DNA from: CALMEC01 sp963777565 | GTDB lineage: Bacteria; Actinomycetota; Thermoleophilia; Miltoncostaeales; Miltoncostaeaceae | DNA length: 64,000 nt | Direction: 5' to 3' | Assembly (NCBI GenBank): GCA_963777565.1 | Contig: CAVZQZ010000009.1 | Location: 951,236-1,015,235 of the forward strand | Shown: one piece after another, positions 29,675 to 37,856 of the stretch | Layout of the letters: the number at the start of each line of letters is the position of its first letter | How positions within the stretch are numbered: position 1 is the first letter of the stretch | Position numbers and translations under genes: made by a program | Notes under the pieces: model-generated | What the model was told of the DNA's origin: nothing | Databases searched by the model: none | What the model saw: only the letters and a program-made list of their open reading frames with translations

Positions 29675-29703
29675 TTGACCCTCCCAGGACCCGCTGTGAT
29701 CAT
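29675..29703 (+). promoter_or_regulatory. Promoter of the caspase-like cargo gene, leaderless type
   Basis: TTGACC (29675-29680), 17-nt spacer, GATCAT (29698-29703), then 6 nt to GTG 29710. Same layout as the sites at 20954-20982 and 37822-37850. It supports GTG 29710 as the start used, rather than the ATG at 29620 that overlaps the upstream stop. Confidence 0.5.
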
Positions 29704-29709
29704 CGTCCC

Positions 29710-30978
29710 GTGGCGGTGCTGGAGCGAGAGCGTGCGCGGCGGGGCAGCACACCGGCAGCCGCCGCTCTGAGCGGGGACCATGCGCCTCGGCTCGCCGGAG
29801 TGATCGGGCTGCAACGCACAATCGGCAACGCGGCGGTCGCGCGGCTGCTCGAATCCGAACGGACCGAGCGGGGAGCGCAGGCAGAGCGGCCTCCCTCCCG
29901 GCAACGGGCCACGTCCGCCGGTCTGCTGCGGAACGGGTCGAAGGGCGATGCCGTCAAGCGGGCGCAGGAGCAGCTCAACGATCTCGGAGCGTCTCCCCCG
30001 CTGAATCTGGACGGAGACTTCGGCAGCCGAACCGAAGTGGCGGTACGGACGTTCCAGGCAGCCCACAACCTCCGCTCCGACGGGATCATCGGAGAGTTCA
30101 CCGCGACGATGCTCAGCAACGAGCATGCCCTGCACGGCGAGCGTGGCAGGACCGCGCCCTGCCACACACCGGAGGACCCGGGCCCGGACAGCGGGTTCGA
30201 CGATGGGCCCGGAGGGGAGGGCCCGACGGTAACTGGCCCGAAGGATCGCGTCGGCGACGGTCCGGCGGGTAGCGAGAAAGTCATCGTCCGGCTCAGCGTC
30301 GAGACCGATCCGGACAAGAAGAAGTCCGACGACGCGGAGGCCGCGGCGTTCGGCGGCGTCCAGGAGAGCGCGCTGACAATCGCCGCCCTCGACGCGGTCC
30401 TGGCGAAGCACCCCAGCATCTCGACGCTGGGGCTGCTGTCGCACGGGACCCCCGAAGGGAAGATCTTCATCGGCAACCAGCTGGTGAGCTTGAGCGAGCT
30501 CGCCGCCCAGTTGAAGGCGCGATCCGGTGGCGCGATCGGAAGCATCGTGTTCCTGGGCTGCAGCGTCGGCAACGACAAGGCCGGACTGGGCGACATCAAG
30601 GCGAGGCTCGGAGCGAAGAACAGCGAGGGCGCGAGCTGCAACCTCAGGACGCTGTCAGCGCCACCTGTTCCGGACGGCAAGGGCAAGCCGCTGCTCTCGG
30701 TGGCCGAGATCCGCGCCGCCGGCTCGCCCGACCCTGCGGAGGCCATCCGCAAGAACGCCAAGGCCGCGCTCGGCAGCGCATCCCGGACGGGTTGCATCTT
30801 TGGGTTCTCCCCTGCGGAGTCGATCGACTCGGTCCCCGACGAGAAGATCTTCAAGGCCTACGACGAACACAAGGGCGTGCTCACGGCCAAGTTCACGACC
30901 ACAGGCGAAACGTGTTACGAGAACCTGAAATACGACAAGCCCGACGACGTCTCCGGCTGCAAGCGCGTCCAGGCGTGA
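29710..30978 (+). CDS. Putative eCIS cargo: peptidoglycan-binding plus caspase-like domain
   Basis: GTG 29710 gives 422 aa; an ATG at 29620 (ATGA overlap with the upstream stop) would add 30. Tag LQRTIGNAAVARLLE at residues 34-48. A PG_binding_1 domain spans about 70-140: SKGDAVKRAQEQLNDLG, NLDGDFGSRTEVAVRTFQA and HNLRSDGIIGEF. After an acidic linker, residues 190-400 resemble a clan CD cysteine-protease fold: STLGLLSHGTPEGKIFIGNQ with H245 and IGSIVFLGCSVGNDKAG with C284. The His-Gly then Gly-Cys order is that of C80/DUF4347-type autoprocessing or caspase-like domains. It could be a self-cleaving releaser of cargo or a toxin acting on target proteins. Confidence 0.68.
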   Translation: MAVLERERARRGSTPAAAALSGDHAPRLAGVIGLQRTIGNAAVARLLESERTERGAQAERPPSRQRATSAGLLRNGSKGDAVKRAQEQLNDLGASPPLNLDGDFGSRTEVAVRTFQAAHNLRSDGIIGEFTATMLSNEHALHGERGRTAPCHTPEDPGPDSGFDDGPGGEGPTVTGPKDRVGDGPAGSEKVIVRLSVETDPDKKKSDDAEAAAFGGVQESALTIAALDAVLAKHPSISTLGLLSHGTPEGKIFIGNQLVSLSELAAQLKARSGGAIGSIVFLGCSVGNDKAGLGDIKARLGAKNSEGASCNLRTLSAPPVPDGKGKPLLSVAEIRAAGSPDPAEAIRKNAKAALGSASRTGCIFGFSPAESIDSVPDEKIFKAYDEHKGVLTAKFTTTGETCYENLKYDKPDDVSGCKRVQA

Positions 30979-31015
30979 GCCGGAATGCGACGCCGGCCGT
31001 GATCATGAGGCACCG

Positions 31016-32128
31016 ATGAGCAGCATGGCACGGCGTCGCAGGCGGACATCGCGGGCGCGGCCCGATCCGCCGTCGACTCAGCGGCTCGACACATCGGACC
31101 CGCGCGAGGCGATCGTGCGCCTCCAGCGAACGGCCGGCAACCGGGCCGTCGCCCGGCTCGTGCCCAAGGGCGCGACGGGCGAGCGCGACATCGACCCGCT
31201 GGGGCGGCCTCCCGGGGCAGGTCGCCGCCTGGAAGCCGAGGAGCGATCCCCGGCCGAGGCGCTCACCGGCCACGACCTCAGCGACGTGCGGATCCATACC
31301 GACGACGACGCCCAGCGGATCGTCCGCCTGCGGGGGGCGCGGGCGGTCGCGGTCGGCGGTGACATCGCCCTGGCCACCGGCGCGTACCAGCCCGGGACGG
31401 TCGACGGCGACCGGCTGATCCTCCACGAGCTCCTCCACGTCGGCCAGCAGGCCGACGCCCTCGACGACGGCACGACGCCCGGCGCGCCCGCCCCGCCGGA
31501 ACAGGAGGCGACGAAGGTGGCGGCGGCGCCCGACCTCGCCCCGGACGGGATCCTGGAGAAAGCGGCGCCCGGGGTCCCCCAGCTGCAGGTCGAGCAGGAG
31601 AACCAGCTCGAATGGGATCGCATCACTCGCCTCTTTGAGAAGTCCGACGACCGGCCGGGACCGGTGCATCTCGCCGAAGGCCTGTTGGAGACCCTTCAGA
31701 AGGCCCACGACCTCCTCGGGAAGACCGAGACCCTGCCGAAGGAGACGGGGCCCAGGCAGCGGATACGGGACGGTCGCGCCGCGATGCAGCGCATCGCGAA
31801 CGACGTCGCCGAGCTCGTCGGCGGGATCGAGCCGGATACGTTGCGTGAAATCGTCGCCGGGCTGGAGGAAGCGGTCGACGGGCTCCGCCGCCTCGAGCGG
31901 ATGAAGGACCTCCGCCGCGACGGACGCGCAGCCGGGCAGTCGTTCGACCGGCTGTTCCAGGGTCTCGGCAAGGTTGGCGACCGTGTGCCGAGCGGCCGCT
32001 GGCAGGGCGAGCTCCGCCTGCTGGAGCGGCTGCGCGGCCTGTATCCGGAGCTCTTCGCGGCGCTCGGGAAAGGCGGTGGGCGCGGAGCGGCGAACGGCGC
32101 CGGCGCCGGCGGGGAGGCCGACGCATGA
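31016..32128 (+). CDS. DUF4157 protein with unknown helical C-terminus
   Basis: Intact, 370 aa from ATG 31016. Basic N-terminus (MARRRRRTSRARP), then the tag IVRLQRTAGNRAVARLV at residues 33-49. The DUF4157 domain follows (LSDVRIHTDDDAQRIVRLRG, GDIALATGAYQPG, ILHELLHVGQQ with H137, E138, H141). The remaining 200 residues are charged and mostly helical (LEGLLETLQKAHDLLGKTE, IVAGLEEAVDGLRRLERMKD), with no motif I recognise. It follows the caspase-like gene by 37 nt. A GATCAT box at 31001-31006 lies 9 nt upstream but lacks a good -35. It may be a cargo with a novel C-terminal effector, or a cargo adaptor. Confidence 0.75.
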   Translation: MSSMARRRRRTSRARPDPPSTQRLDTSDPREAIVRLQRTAGNRAVARLVPKGATGERDIDPLGRPPGAGRRLEAEERSPAEALTGHDLSDVRIHTDDDAQRIVRLRGARAVAVGGDIALATGAYQPGTVDGDRLILHELLHVGQQADALDDGTTPGAPAPPEQEATKVAAAPDLAPDGILEKAAPGVPQLQVEQENQLEWDRITRLFEKSDDRPGPVHLAEGLLETLQKAHDLLGKTETLPKETGPRQRIRDGRAAMQRIANDVAELVGGIEPDTLREIVAGLEEAVDGLRRLERMKDLRRDGRAAGQSFDRLFQGLGKVGDRVPSGRWQGELRLLERLRGLYPELFAALGKGGGRGAANGAGAGGEADA

Positions 32129-32153
32129 TCGCCCCGCCCGGTGGGGTTAGACT
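32125..32153 (+). promoter_or_regulatory. Possible promoter of the FHA gene
   Basis: ATGATC (32125-32130), 17-nt spacer, TAGACT (32148-32153). Expected start near 32160 leaves a leader of about 23 nt before ATG 32183. The -35 is similar to the TTGATC of the cargo promoter at 20954. Confidence 0.4.
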
Positions 32154-32182
32154 TGCCGCGATCACGACCAGCCGGGACGACC

Positions 32183-33388
32183 ATGGACCCTGATCTCTTC
32201 GAGGTCGCAAGCGGACGGGACGAGGGCACGCGGTTCGCCCTACGCGGTAGCGAGGCGCTGATCGGGCGCGATCCGTCCCTCGATATCGTGATCACGGACC
32301 CGCGGGTCTCGCGCAGGCATGCCCGGGTGTTCCTCGACGGCGGCCTCATCCTGATCGAGGACCTCGGCTCGACGGCCGGCACGGTCGTCAACGACGCGCA
32401 CATCGCCCGGCCGACGCCGCTGCAACGCGCCGATCGCGTCCGCCTGGGCCTCACGGAGCTCGTCGTCGTCTGGGTCCCCGAGATCGCCGAGACGATCGTC
32501 ACGCCCTCGGTCGGCCCGCCGCCGCAGCGGCCACCGGACGATCCCGCGGCCTCGGCCCCGCCGCCACCGGCGCCTCCGCCGGCCCCGCCGCCACCTGCGG
32601 CACCGGTCGTAGAGAGCCCCGTCGCCGAGCCGCCGGTCTCAGAGCTGCCCGTGGCGGAGGGGCCCGTCGCGGAGGCACCGCCGCCGCCGGCAGCGGCCCC
32701 GCCAGCGCCCGAAGCGCCACCCCCGCCCACCCCGGAGCCGGCCGCGGACGTCGATCCCGTCACCCCGGAACCGGCGGACGTGGATCTGCCCGCCGCGACG
32801 CCGATCGACGGGACCCCGCCGCAGGCGCCCTCGGAGCCGGAGCTCGCGGGGCAGGCCCCGTCTCCAGCTGAACCGGTCCCGGACTTCGACCCGTTCGCAC
32901 CCGAGCTGGACGACGAGGAGGACGAGGCCTACGCGACGTTCACCAAGATCAAGGCGGTGACACCCGAACCCGTGCCCGTAGAGGTCGACGAGGACGCGGC
33001 CCTCGAGCCCGTCTCCGAGGCGCCGGAACCGGCTCCCGGGGCGCCCGAGCCGGCACCGTCCGAGCCCGAGCCCTATACGGCTTTCCAACCCGCCGTGTCC
33101 CCCGTGGAGCCTCCCGTGCCCGTCGTCGAGCCGGCAGCCGTGGCGCAACCGCCGCCGCCGCCAACTCCCGCGCCCCCCGCCCCGCCCCCTGTCGCGCCGG
33201 CCGCGGCGCAACCTGACGAGGCGCCCGCAGCACCCGCACCCGAGGCCGAGACGCCGGACCCCGAGGCCGCGGCCAAGCGGGAGCGCACCAAGGAGGCGGC
33301 GCAGGAACTCGCCGACGCGGCGCTCAACACCCAGTACAGCCGCATGCCGAGCTGGCTCGCCGGGTTCGTCCGGCTCTTCCGCAAGTAG
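32183..33388 (+). CDS. FHA-domain protein with long Pro/Ala/Glu-rich linker
   Basis: ATG 32183, 401 aa, intact. Residues 1-95 form an FHA domain: RFALRGSEALIGRDPSLDIV, DPRVSRRHARVFLDGG and GSTAGTVVNDAHI (the GR, SRRH and N of phosphothreonine recognition are all present). Residues about 105-365 are Pro/Ala/Glu low complexity. The last 30 are a likely amphipathic helix (NTQYSRMPSWLAGFVRLFRK). It would bind phospho-Thr partners; no kinase gene is in the window. It lies 54 nt after the DUF4157 gene, so it may belong with the cargo cluster, perhaps linking particle output to signalling (inference). Confidence 0.75.
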   Translation: MDPDLFEVASGRDEGTRFALRGSEALIGRDPSLDIVITDPRVSRRHARVFLDGGLILIEDLGSTAGTVVNDAHIARPTPLQRADRVRLGLTELVVVWVPEIAETIVTPSVGPPPQRPPDDPAASAPPPPAPPPAPPPPAAPVVESPVAEPPVSELPVAEGPVAEAPPPPAAAPPAPEAPPPPTPEPAADVDPVTPEPADVDLPAATPIDGTPPQAPSEPELAGQAPSPAEPVPDFDPFAPELDDEEDEAYATFTKIKAVTPEPVPVEVDEDAALEPVSEAPEPAPGAPEPAPSEPEPYTAFQPAVSPVEPPVPVVEPAAVAQPPPPPTPAPPAPPPVAPAAAQPDEAPAAPAPEAETPDPEAAAKRERTKEAAQELADAALNTQYSRMPSWLAGFVRLFRK

Positions 33389-33481
33389 TCACGGCCGCCG
33401 CGGCCGGCGCCGATCGACAGTGTCCACCCGGTGTGCGCGCCGACATTGACTTCCGCCCGCCGGGGAGGTTGGCTTGACCGC

Positions 33482-34831
33482 ATGGCCACCTCGCGTCGAT
33501 CGACGATCGCGCTCAGCGTCCTCACGGCTGCCGCATCGGCGATGCTGCTGGGGCTGATCCAGCCGTGGCCGGCAGCGGGAGCACACCCCGGTCAGAACGG
33601 CAAGATCGCCTTCTACACCAACCGCGACGGCAACGACGAGTTCTACGTCGTGGCGCCCGACGGGACCGGCCCGGCGAACGTCACCAATAGCCCCACCACG
33701 AGCGAGGGCGGGGGCATCGAGTGGTCGCCCGACGGACGGACCCTGCTGTTCTCATCGAATCGCGACGGCGACTACGAGATCTTCTCGATGCCCGCCGACG
33801 GGTCGGCTCCCCCCAAGCAGCTCACGTTCAACACCGCGTTCGACGGCTCTGCGAGCTTCTCGCCCGACGGCTCGGCGATCGCGTTCGTGTCCGAACGCGA
33901 CGGCGACCCGGAGATCTTCACGATGCGCGCCGACGGCGCGCTGCCCTTCCAGCTCACCCAGAACACCGTTCTCGACTCCGATCCGTCCTGGTCGCCGGCG
34001 GGCGACCGCATCATCTTCGTGAGCGGCCGGACCGGGAACAACGAGATCTTCTCGTCGGACCTGTTCGGCAACCCCCCGACGAACCTGACCAACAATCCGG
34101 CGTTCGACGCCGATCCCGACTGGAGCCCCGACGGGAAGCAGATCGCGTTCGCGTCGGACCGAGACGGCGACTTCGAGATCGTCAAGATGGGCGCCAACGG
34201 CACCGGGCAGGTCCCTCTCACGGTCAACACGGCGTGGGACTCCTTCCCGGCATGGTCGCCCGACGGCACGAAGATCGCGTTCCAGTCGAACCGGGCGGGT
34301 GCGCCCGGGCCGTTCGACATCGCGACGATGAACGCCGACGGGAGCGGCCAGACGCTCATCACGATGACCGCCTCCGACGAGGAGGGAGCGGCCTGGCAAC
34401 CCATCCCTCCCACTCCGGGCCCCGGGGGCCCCAGCGAGCCGTCGCACCCGCCGGTCAAGCTGCCGACCCTGCTGACCGGCCGGCTGGCCTTCAACTTCGC
34501 CTTCAACACCGGCGGGCTGGTGACCCTCAACCGCCTCAGCGTCTTCGACATGAGGCGCAACTCCAACGTCCAGGTGCGCTGCCGCCGCGGCTGCCCGGTC
34601 ACCAAGCGCAAGATCGTCCCCGGCGCCGGCTGGAACCTGCGGCCCCTGTTCCTGCGCAAACGCATCACGATCCCGGTGGCGATCGAGGTGCGCATCACCA
34701 AACCCGGGCTGACCATCGGCCGGTACCTGCGACTCGACATCACCAAACGCAACCGCCGCGTACGCTCGCAGGTCACCGAGTGCCGCATCGCCTACCCCTC
34801 GCGCGCGATCACCAACTGCCGAAAGATCTGA
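33482..34831 (+). CDS. Secreted PD40/TolB-like beta-propeller protein, copy 1
   Basis: ATG 33482, 449 aa. Signal peptide about residues 1-34 (LSVLTAAASAMLLGLI, WPAAGA). Six or so PD40 repeats follow, with SPDGRTLLFSSNRDGDYEIF and similar units. A Pro-rich hinge near residue 320 leads to a C-terminal module of about 120 aa (GRLAFNFAFNTGGLVTLNRL, RKRITIPVAIEVRITKPG, VTECRIAYP) with conserved cysteines. TTGACT (33446-33451), 17 nt, TTGGCT ends 7 nt before the ATG, so the message may be leaderless. The C-terminal module recurs in the next two genes. Probably binds a surface or wall component; no enzyme motif. Confidence 0.75.
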   Translation: MATSRRSTIALSVLTAAASAMLLGLIQPWPAAGAHPGQNGKIAFYTNRDGNDEFYVVAPDGTGPANVTNSPTTSEGGGIEWSPDGRTLLFSSNRDGDYEIFSMPADGSAPPKQLTFNTAFDGSASFSPDGSAIAFVSERDGDPEIFTMRADGALPFQLTQNTVLDSDPSWSPAGDRIIFVSGRTGNNEIFSSDLFGNPPTNLTNNPAFDADPDWSPDGKQIAFASDRDGDFEIVKMGANGTGQVPLTVNTAWDSFPAWSPDGTKIAFQSNRAGAPGPFDIATMNADGSGQTLITMTASDEEGAAWQPIPPTPGPGGPSEPSHPPVKLPTLLTGRLAFNFAFNTGGLVTLNRLSVFDMRRNSNVQVRCRRGCPVTKRKIVPGAGWNLRPLFLRKRITIPVAIEVRITKPGLTIGRYLRLDITKRNRRVRSQVTECRIAYPSRAITNCRKI

Positions 34832-35001
34832 GCGGAGCGGCTCGCGCCTGACCCGCTGCGGCTGCGGGAGGAGCCCACCCGTTGGTCTGGGACCTTACTG
34901 TTCACACGGCCAGTTGGCGCTCCGCCGAGCGGGTGACAGTATTGGCCGATCGCGCGGAACGTGACAGGCGCCGCGAGTCCCGGACGGGGGTCAGGATCGG
35001 T

Positions 35002-36360
35002 ATGAGACGTCTCTCATTCGTCGGCGTCGCCGCTGTGGCAGGAGCCGCGATGCTCCTGCTGCCCGGCTGCCTGGTGATCAAGAGCCAGTTCGCGACGCAG
35101 TTGAACCAGATCGGAAAGGTCCAGATCACCACGACCTTCTGCATGTTCATGTCCGGGAGTGCGACGTGTCCGGACGGCGGCATCTCCGGCCAGAACGGCG
35201 GCGGCCGTACCGGTCAGGGGCTCGTCGGTTACCGGATCCCGATCGCGGCCGGCACGCCGGGGGCGATCCTCTCGACCGACACCACCATCGCGATGACCCG
35301 CAGCGACAGCTACACCGCCGAGTTGCAGCGGGTGTCCCCGGCGCCGGCCGGGCCAGAAGTGGGTCGGGTACATCTCGCAGGTCACGAGCCTCCCGGCCGA
35401 CGCGAGAAGACCCTCGCGCCAGAGTTCACGCTGCAGAGGGGCGCGGACGGCAGCCCCTTCCCAGACCCCGTTCCTGTACCGAGTGGTCGTCGGCAACCGG
35501 GACGTGGCGGCTGACGCGCCGTCCACGAGACCGGTCGTGTGCGGGAACACCGTCAACGACCCGACTGTGCTTGACGTGGGGCCCCCTCATACACGATGTG
35601 CTTCAACTCGCCGTCGGCGGCTGACATCGCCACGAACCTCACCCGCACGACCCGCGATCTCGGGATCATCGCTCCGTCCGCTGCGGCCGTGGTCAAGCCG
35701 GGACAGACGGGGGTCCTCACGTTCCGGGCGAAGCAGTCCGGGACCTCGAGCGGTCCGACGTTCACCTTCACGGCCACCACGGCGCTGTCGGGTGCCACGG
35801 CCGCCCCGAACGTCATCAACTACTCACCCAACCCGAACCAGGACGCGACGGTGAGCGTCCTCGTGACCGTGCCGCCGAACCCGAAGCCGGGCACGTACGA
35901 CGTCACGCTCACGGCGACCACGGGCACCGGCGCGACGCTGCAGACGAGGACCGGGATCGGCAAGCTCACCGTGCCGCCGGGCAGCACCGCGGCGAAGACG
36001 ATCAACGCCCGCGTGCCGTACCGCGTGGCGGTCGGATCGCGCATCCGGGTGCTCAGCATGCGAGCGGTCGGCGCCCCGGCCGGCGCGAAGATCGCGGTGT
36101 CGTGCCGCAAGGGCAACTGCCGGCTCCCGCTGATCAACGGAACCCGCGTCCGGACGCGGGTCTCGCGGGGCAGGCCCGTCGACCTGGCGAGCATCTTCAG
36201 CCGGCAGGTCCTGCGACCTGGCGTGACGATCGAGGTCCGAATCACGAAGCCGGGGTATCTGGGACGGTTCTTCCGGCTCACGTTCAGCAGGACCAACGTC
36301 AAGACGCTCCAGTGCCAGATCACGCTCGCAGGGAGGACACGAAAGTGCGTGCAGGTATGA
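35002..36360 (+). CDS. Lipoprotein with Ig-like part and C-terminal surface module (frameshifted)
   Basis: ATG 35002 with AGGA before it. A lipoprotein signal ends at C23 (AAMLLLPGCLVIK). The N-terminal half (QLNQIGKVQITTTFCMFMSG) and the C-terminal half are in different frames, with indels near 35350, 35400, 35480 and 35580; the whole span is exactly 453 codons. The second half looks like an Ig or HYR-type sandwich (AAVVKPGQTGVLTFRAKQSG). It ends in a domain distantly like the C-terminus of the flanking propellers (VTIEVRITKPGYLGRFFRL). Its stop overlaps the start of propeller copy 2 (ATGA), so the two are co-translated. Function unknown. Confidence 0.65.
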
Positions 36361-37772
36361 ACACACCACCGCCTTTCCGGAGCCGGCGAGCGTCCCGGTC
36401 TCTTGCGGCCGTGCGTCGCGGCTGGCTCGCCCTGGTGGCGACCGGTGCATGCGCGGCATTCCTCGCAGTCGGTACCGACGGCGGAGAGGCGGCCCTTCCC
36501 GGCGCAAACGGGCTGATCGCGTATCAGTCGAATCGGAACGTCGACTGGGACATCCTGGTCCAGCCGGCCACGCCGGGGGCGCAGGCGACCGACCTGACCT
36601 CGAGCTCCGACCAAGGTAGGGACGATCAAGCACCCGCGTGGACCGGTGAGGGCAAGAAGATCCTCTTCAGCTCGACCCGGCCGATCTTCCCGATGAGCAC
36701 CGACGAGAACGTGCTCATCATGGGTGTGGACGGCTCCCTGCCGACGCCGCTCACCGAGTCGACCGCGAACGAGACGCATCCTTCGACGTCCGTGGGCGGC
36801 TCGCAGATCGCCTTCCGCAGCACCCTCACTGGAGCTGAGGACATTTACGCGATGAACCGCGACGGATCCAACGAGCACGTGATCGCGACGGACCCGGCGG
36901 TCGACACCGACCCGAACATGTCTCCGGACGGGAAGCGGATCGCGTTCATGTCCCGGCGGGGCGGCGCGCCCAACGACTGGGACATCTTCGTGGTGTCGAC
37001 GGACGGGGCAACGCTGGCCAACCTCACCGCCGGCTCGGACTTCGACGAGCTGGAGCCGGACTGGAGCCCTGACGGATCGAAGATCGTGTTCACGGGCAAC
37101 AGGAACGGCGGCGACCTCGACATCTTCACGATGAACGCCGACGGCAGCAACGTGCGCCCGCTGCTCGACAACACCGCCTCGGAGAGCCGCCCGGCCTGGT
37201 CACCGGACGGCACCAAGATCGCATTCAACTCCAACATGGACGATCCCGCGAACAACGACATCTACGTGATGAACGCGGACGGCACCGGGAAGCCGACGCG
37301 CCTGACGACCAGTCCGGGCAGCGATCTCGCGCCCGCCTGGCAGCCGCTTTCCGTGGGAACGCCGCCCCCAACCGCAGCGCCGCCGCCGCCGCCCGCGTCG
37401 ACTCGGGCGCTGCTGACCGGCCGGCTGGCCTTCAACTTCGCCTTCAACAGCCGCGGGCTGGTGACCCTCAACCGTCTGAGCGTGTTCGACATGAAGCGCC
37501 GTTCCAACGTCCTGGTGCGCTGCCTCCGAGGCTGCTCGGTCACCAAGCGCAAGGTCGTCTCCGGCGCGGGCTGGAACCTGCGGCCCCTGTTCCTGCGCAA
37601 GCGCATCACGATCCCCGTCAGCATCGAGGTGCGCATCACGAAACCCGGGCTGGTCATCGGCCGGTACCTGCGCTTCGACATCACCAAACGCAACCGGCGC
37701 GTGCGCTCGCAGGTCACCGAATGCCGCTTGGCCTACCCGACGCGCAAGGTCACTAACTGCCGCAAGATCTGA
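36357..37772 (+). CDS. Secreted PD40/TolB-like beta-propeller protein, copy 2
   Basis: ATG 36357 overlaps the lipoprotein stop. 471 aa, intact. Signal sequence about residues 20-48 (GWLALVATGACAAFLAVG). PD40 units include SPDGSKIVFTGNRNGGDLDI and SPDGTKIAFNSNMDDPANND. The C-terminal 120 residues are nearly the same as those of copy 1, at protein and DNA level, while the propellers have diverged. That pattern suggests exchange or selection acting on the C-terminal module, which is likely the part that fixes the protein at the cell surface. Confidence 0.75.
   Translation: MNTPPPFRSRRASRSLAAVRRGWLALVATGACAAFLAVGTDGGEAALPGANGLIAYQSNRNVDWDILVQPATPGAQATDLTSSSDQGRDDQAPAWTGEGKKILFSSTRPIFPMSTDENVLIMGVDGSLPTPLTESTANETHPSTSVGGSQIAFRSTLTGAEDIYAMNRDGSNEHVIATDPAVDTDPNMSPDGKRIAFMSRRGGAPNDWDIFVVSTDGATLANLTAGSDFDELEPDWSPDGSKIVFTGNRNGGDLDIFTMNADGSNVRPLLDNTASESRPAWSPDGTKIAFNSNMDDPANNDIYVMNADGTGKPTRLTTSPGSDLAPAWQPLSVGTPPPTAAPPPPPASTRALLTGRLAFNFAFNSRGLVTLNRLSVFDMKRRSNVLVRCLRGCSVTKRKVVSGAGWNLRPLFLRKRITIPVSIEVRITKPGLVIGRYLRFDITKRNRRVRSQVTECRLAYPTRKVTNCRKI
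37410..37772 (+). repeat. Direct repeat of the PD40-protein C-terminal module
   Basis: 363 nt that match 34469-34831 at roughly 85-90 percent by eye, without gaps, 2.9 kb apart in the same orientation. Recombination between the two copies would delete the lipoprotein gene. Confidence 0.75.
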
Positions 37773-37821
37773 CCGTGGACGCGGGACGGGCCCGCGCATG
37801 CTTCCCTCACTGCGGGCCGCG

Positions 37822-37850
37822 TTGACCCCCAGTGCGGCTCGCGGGATGAT
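37822..37850 (+). promoter_or_regulatory. Promoter of the phospholipase-like cargo gene, leaderless type
   Basis: TTGACC (37822-37827), 17-nt spacer, GATGAT (37845-37850), then 6 nt to GTG 37857. The spacing and the -10 start with G are the same as at 29675-29703, although the two genes are 8 kb apart and unrelated in their C-terminal parts. Confidence 0.5.
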
Positions 37851-37856
37851 CGCGGC

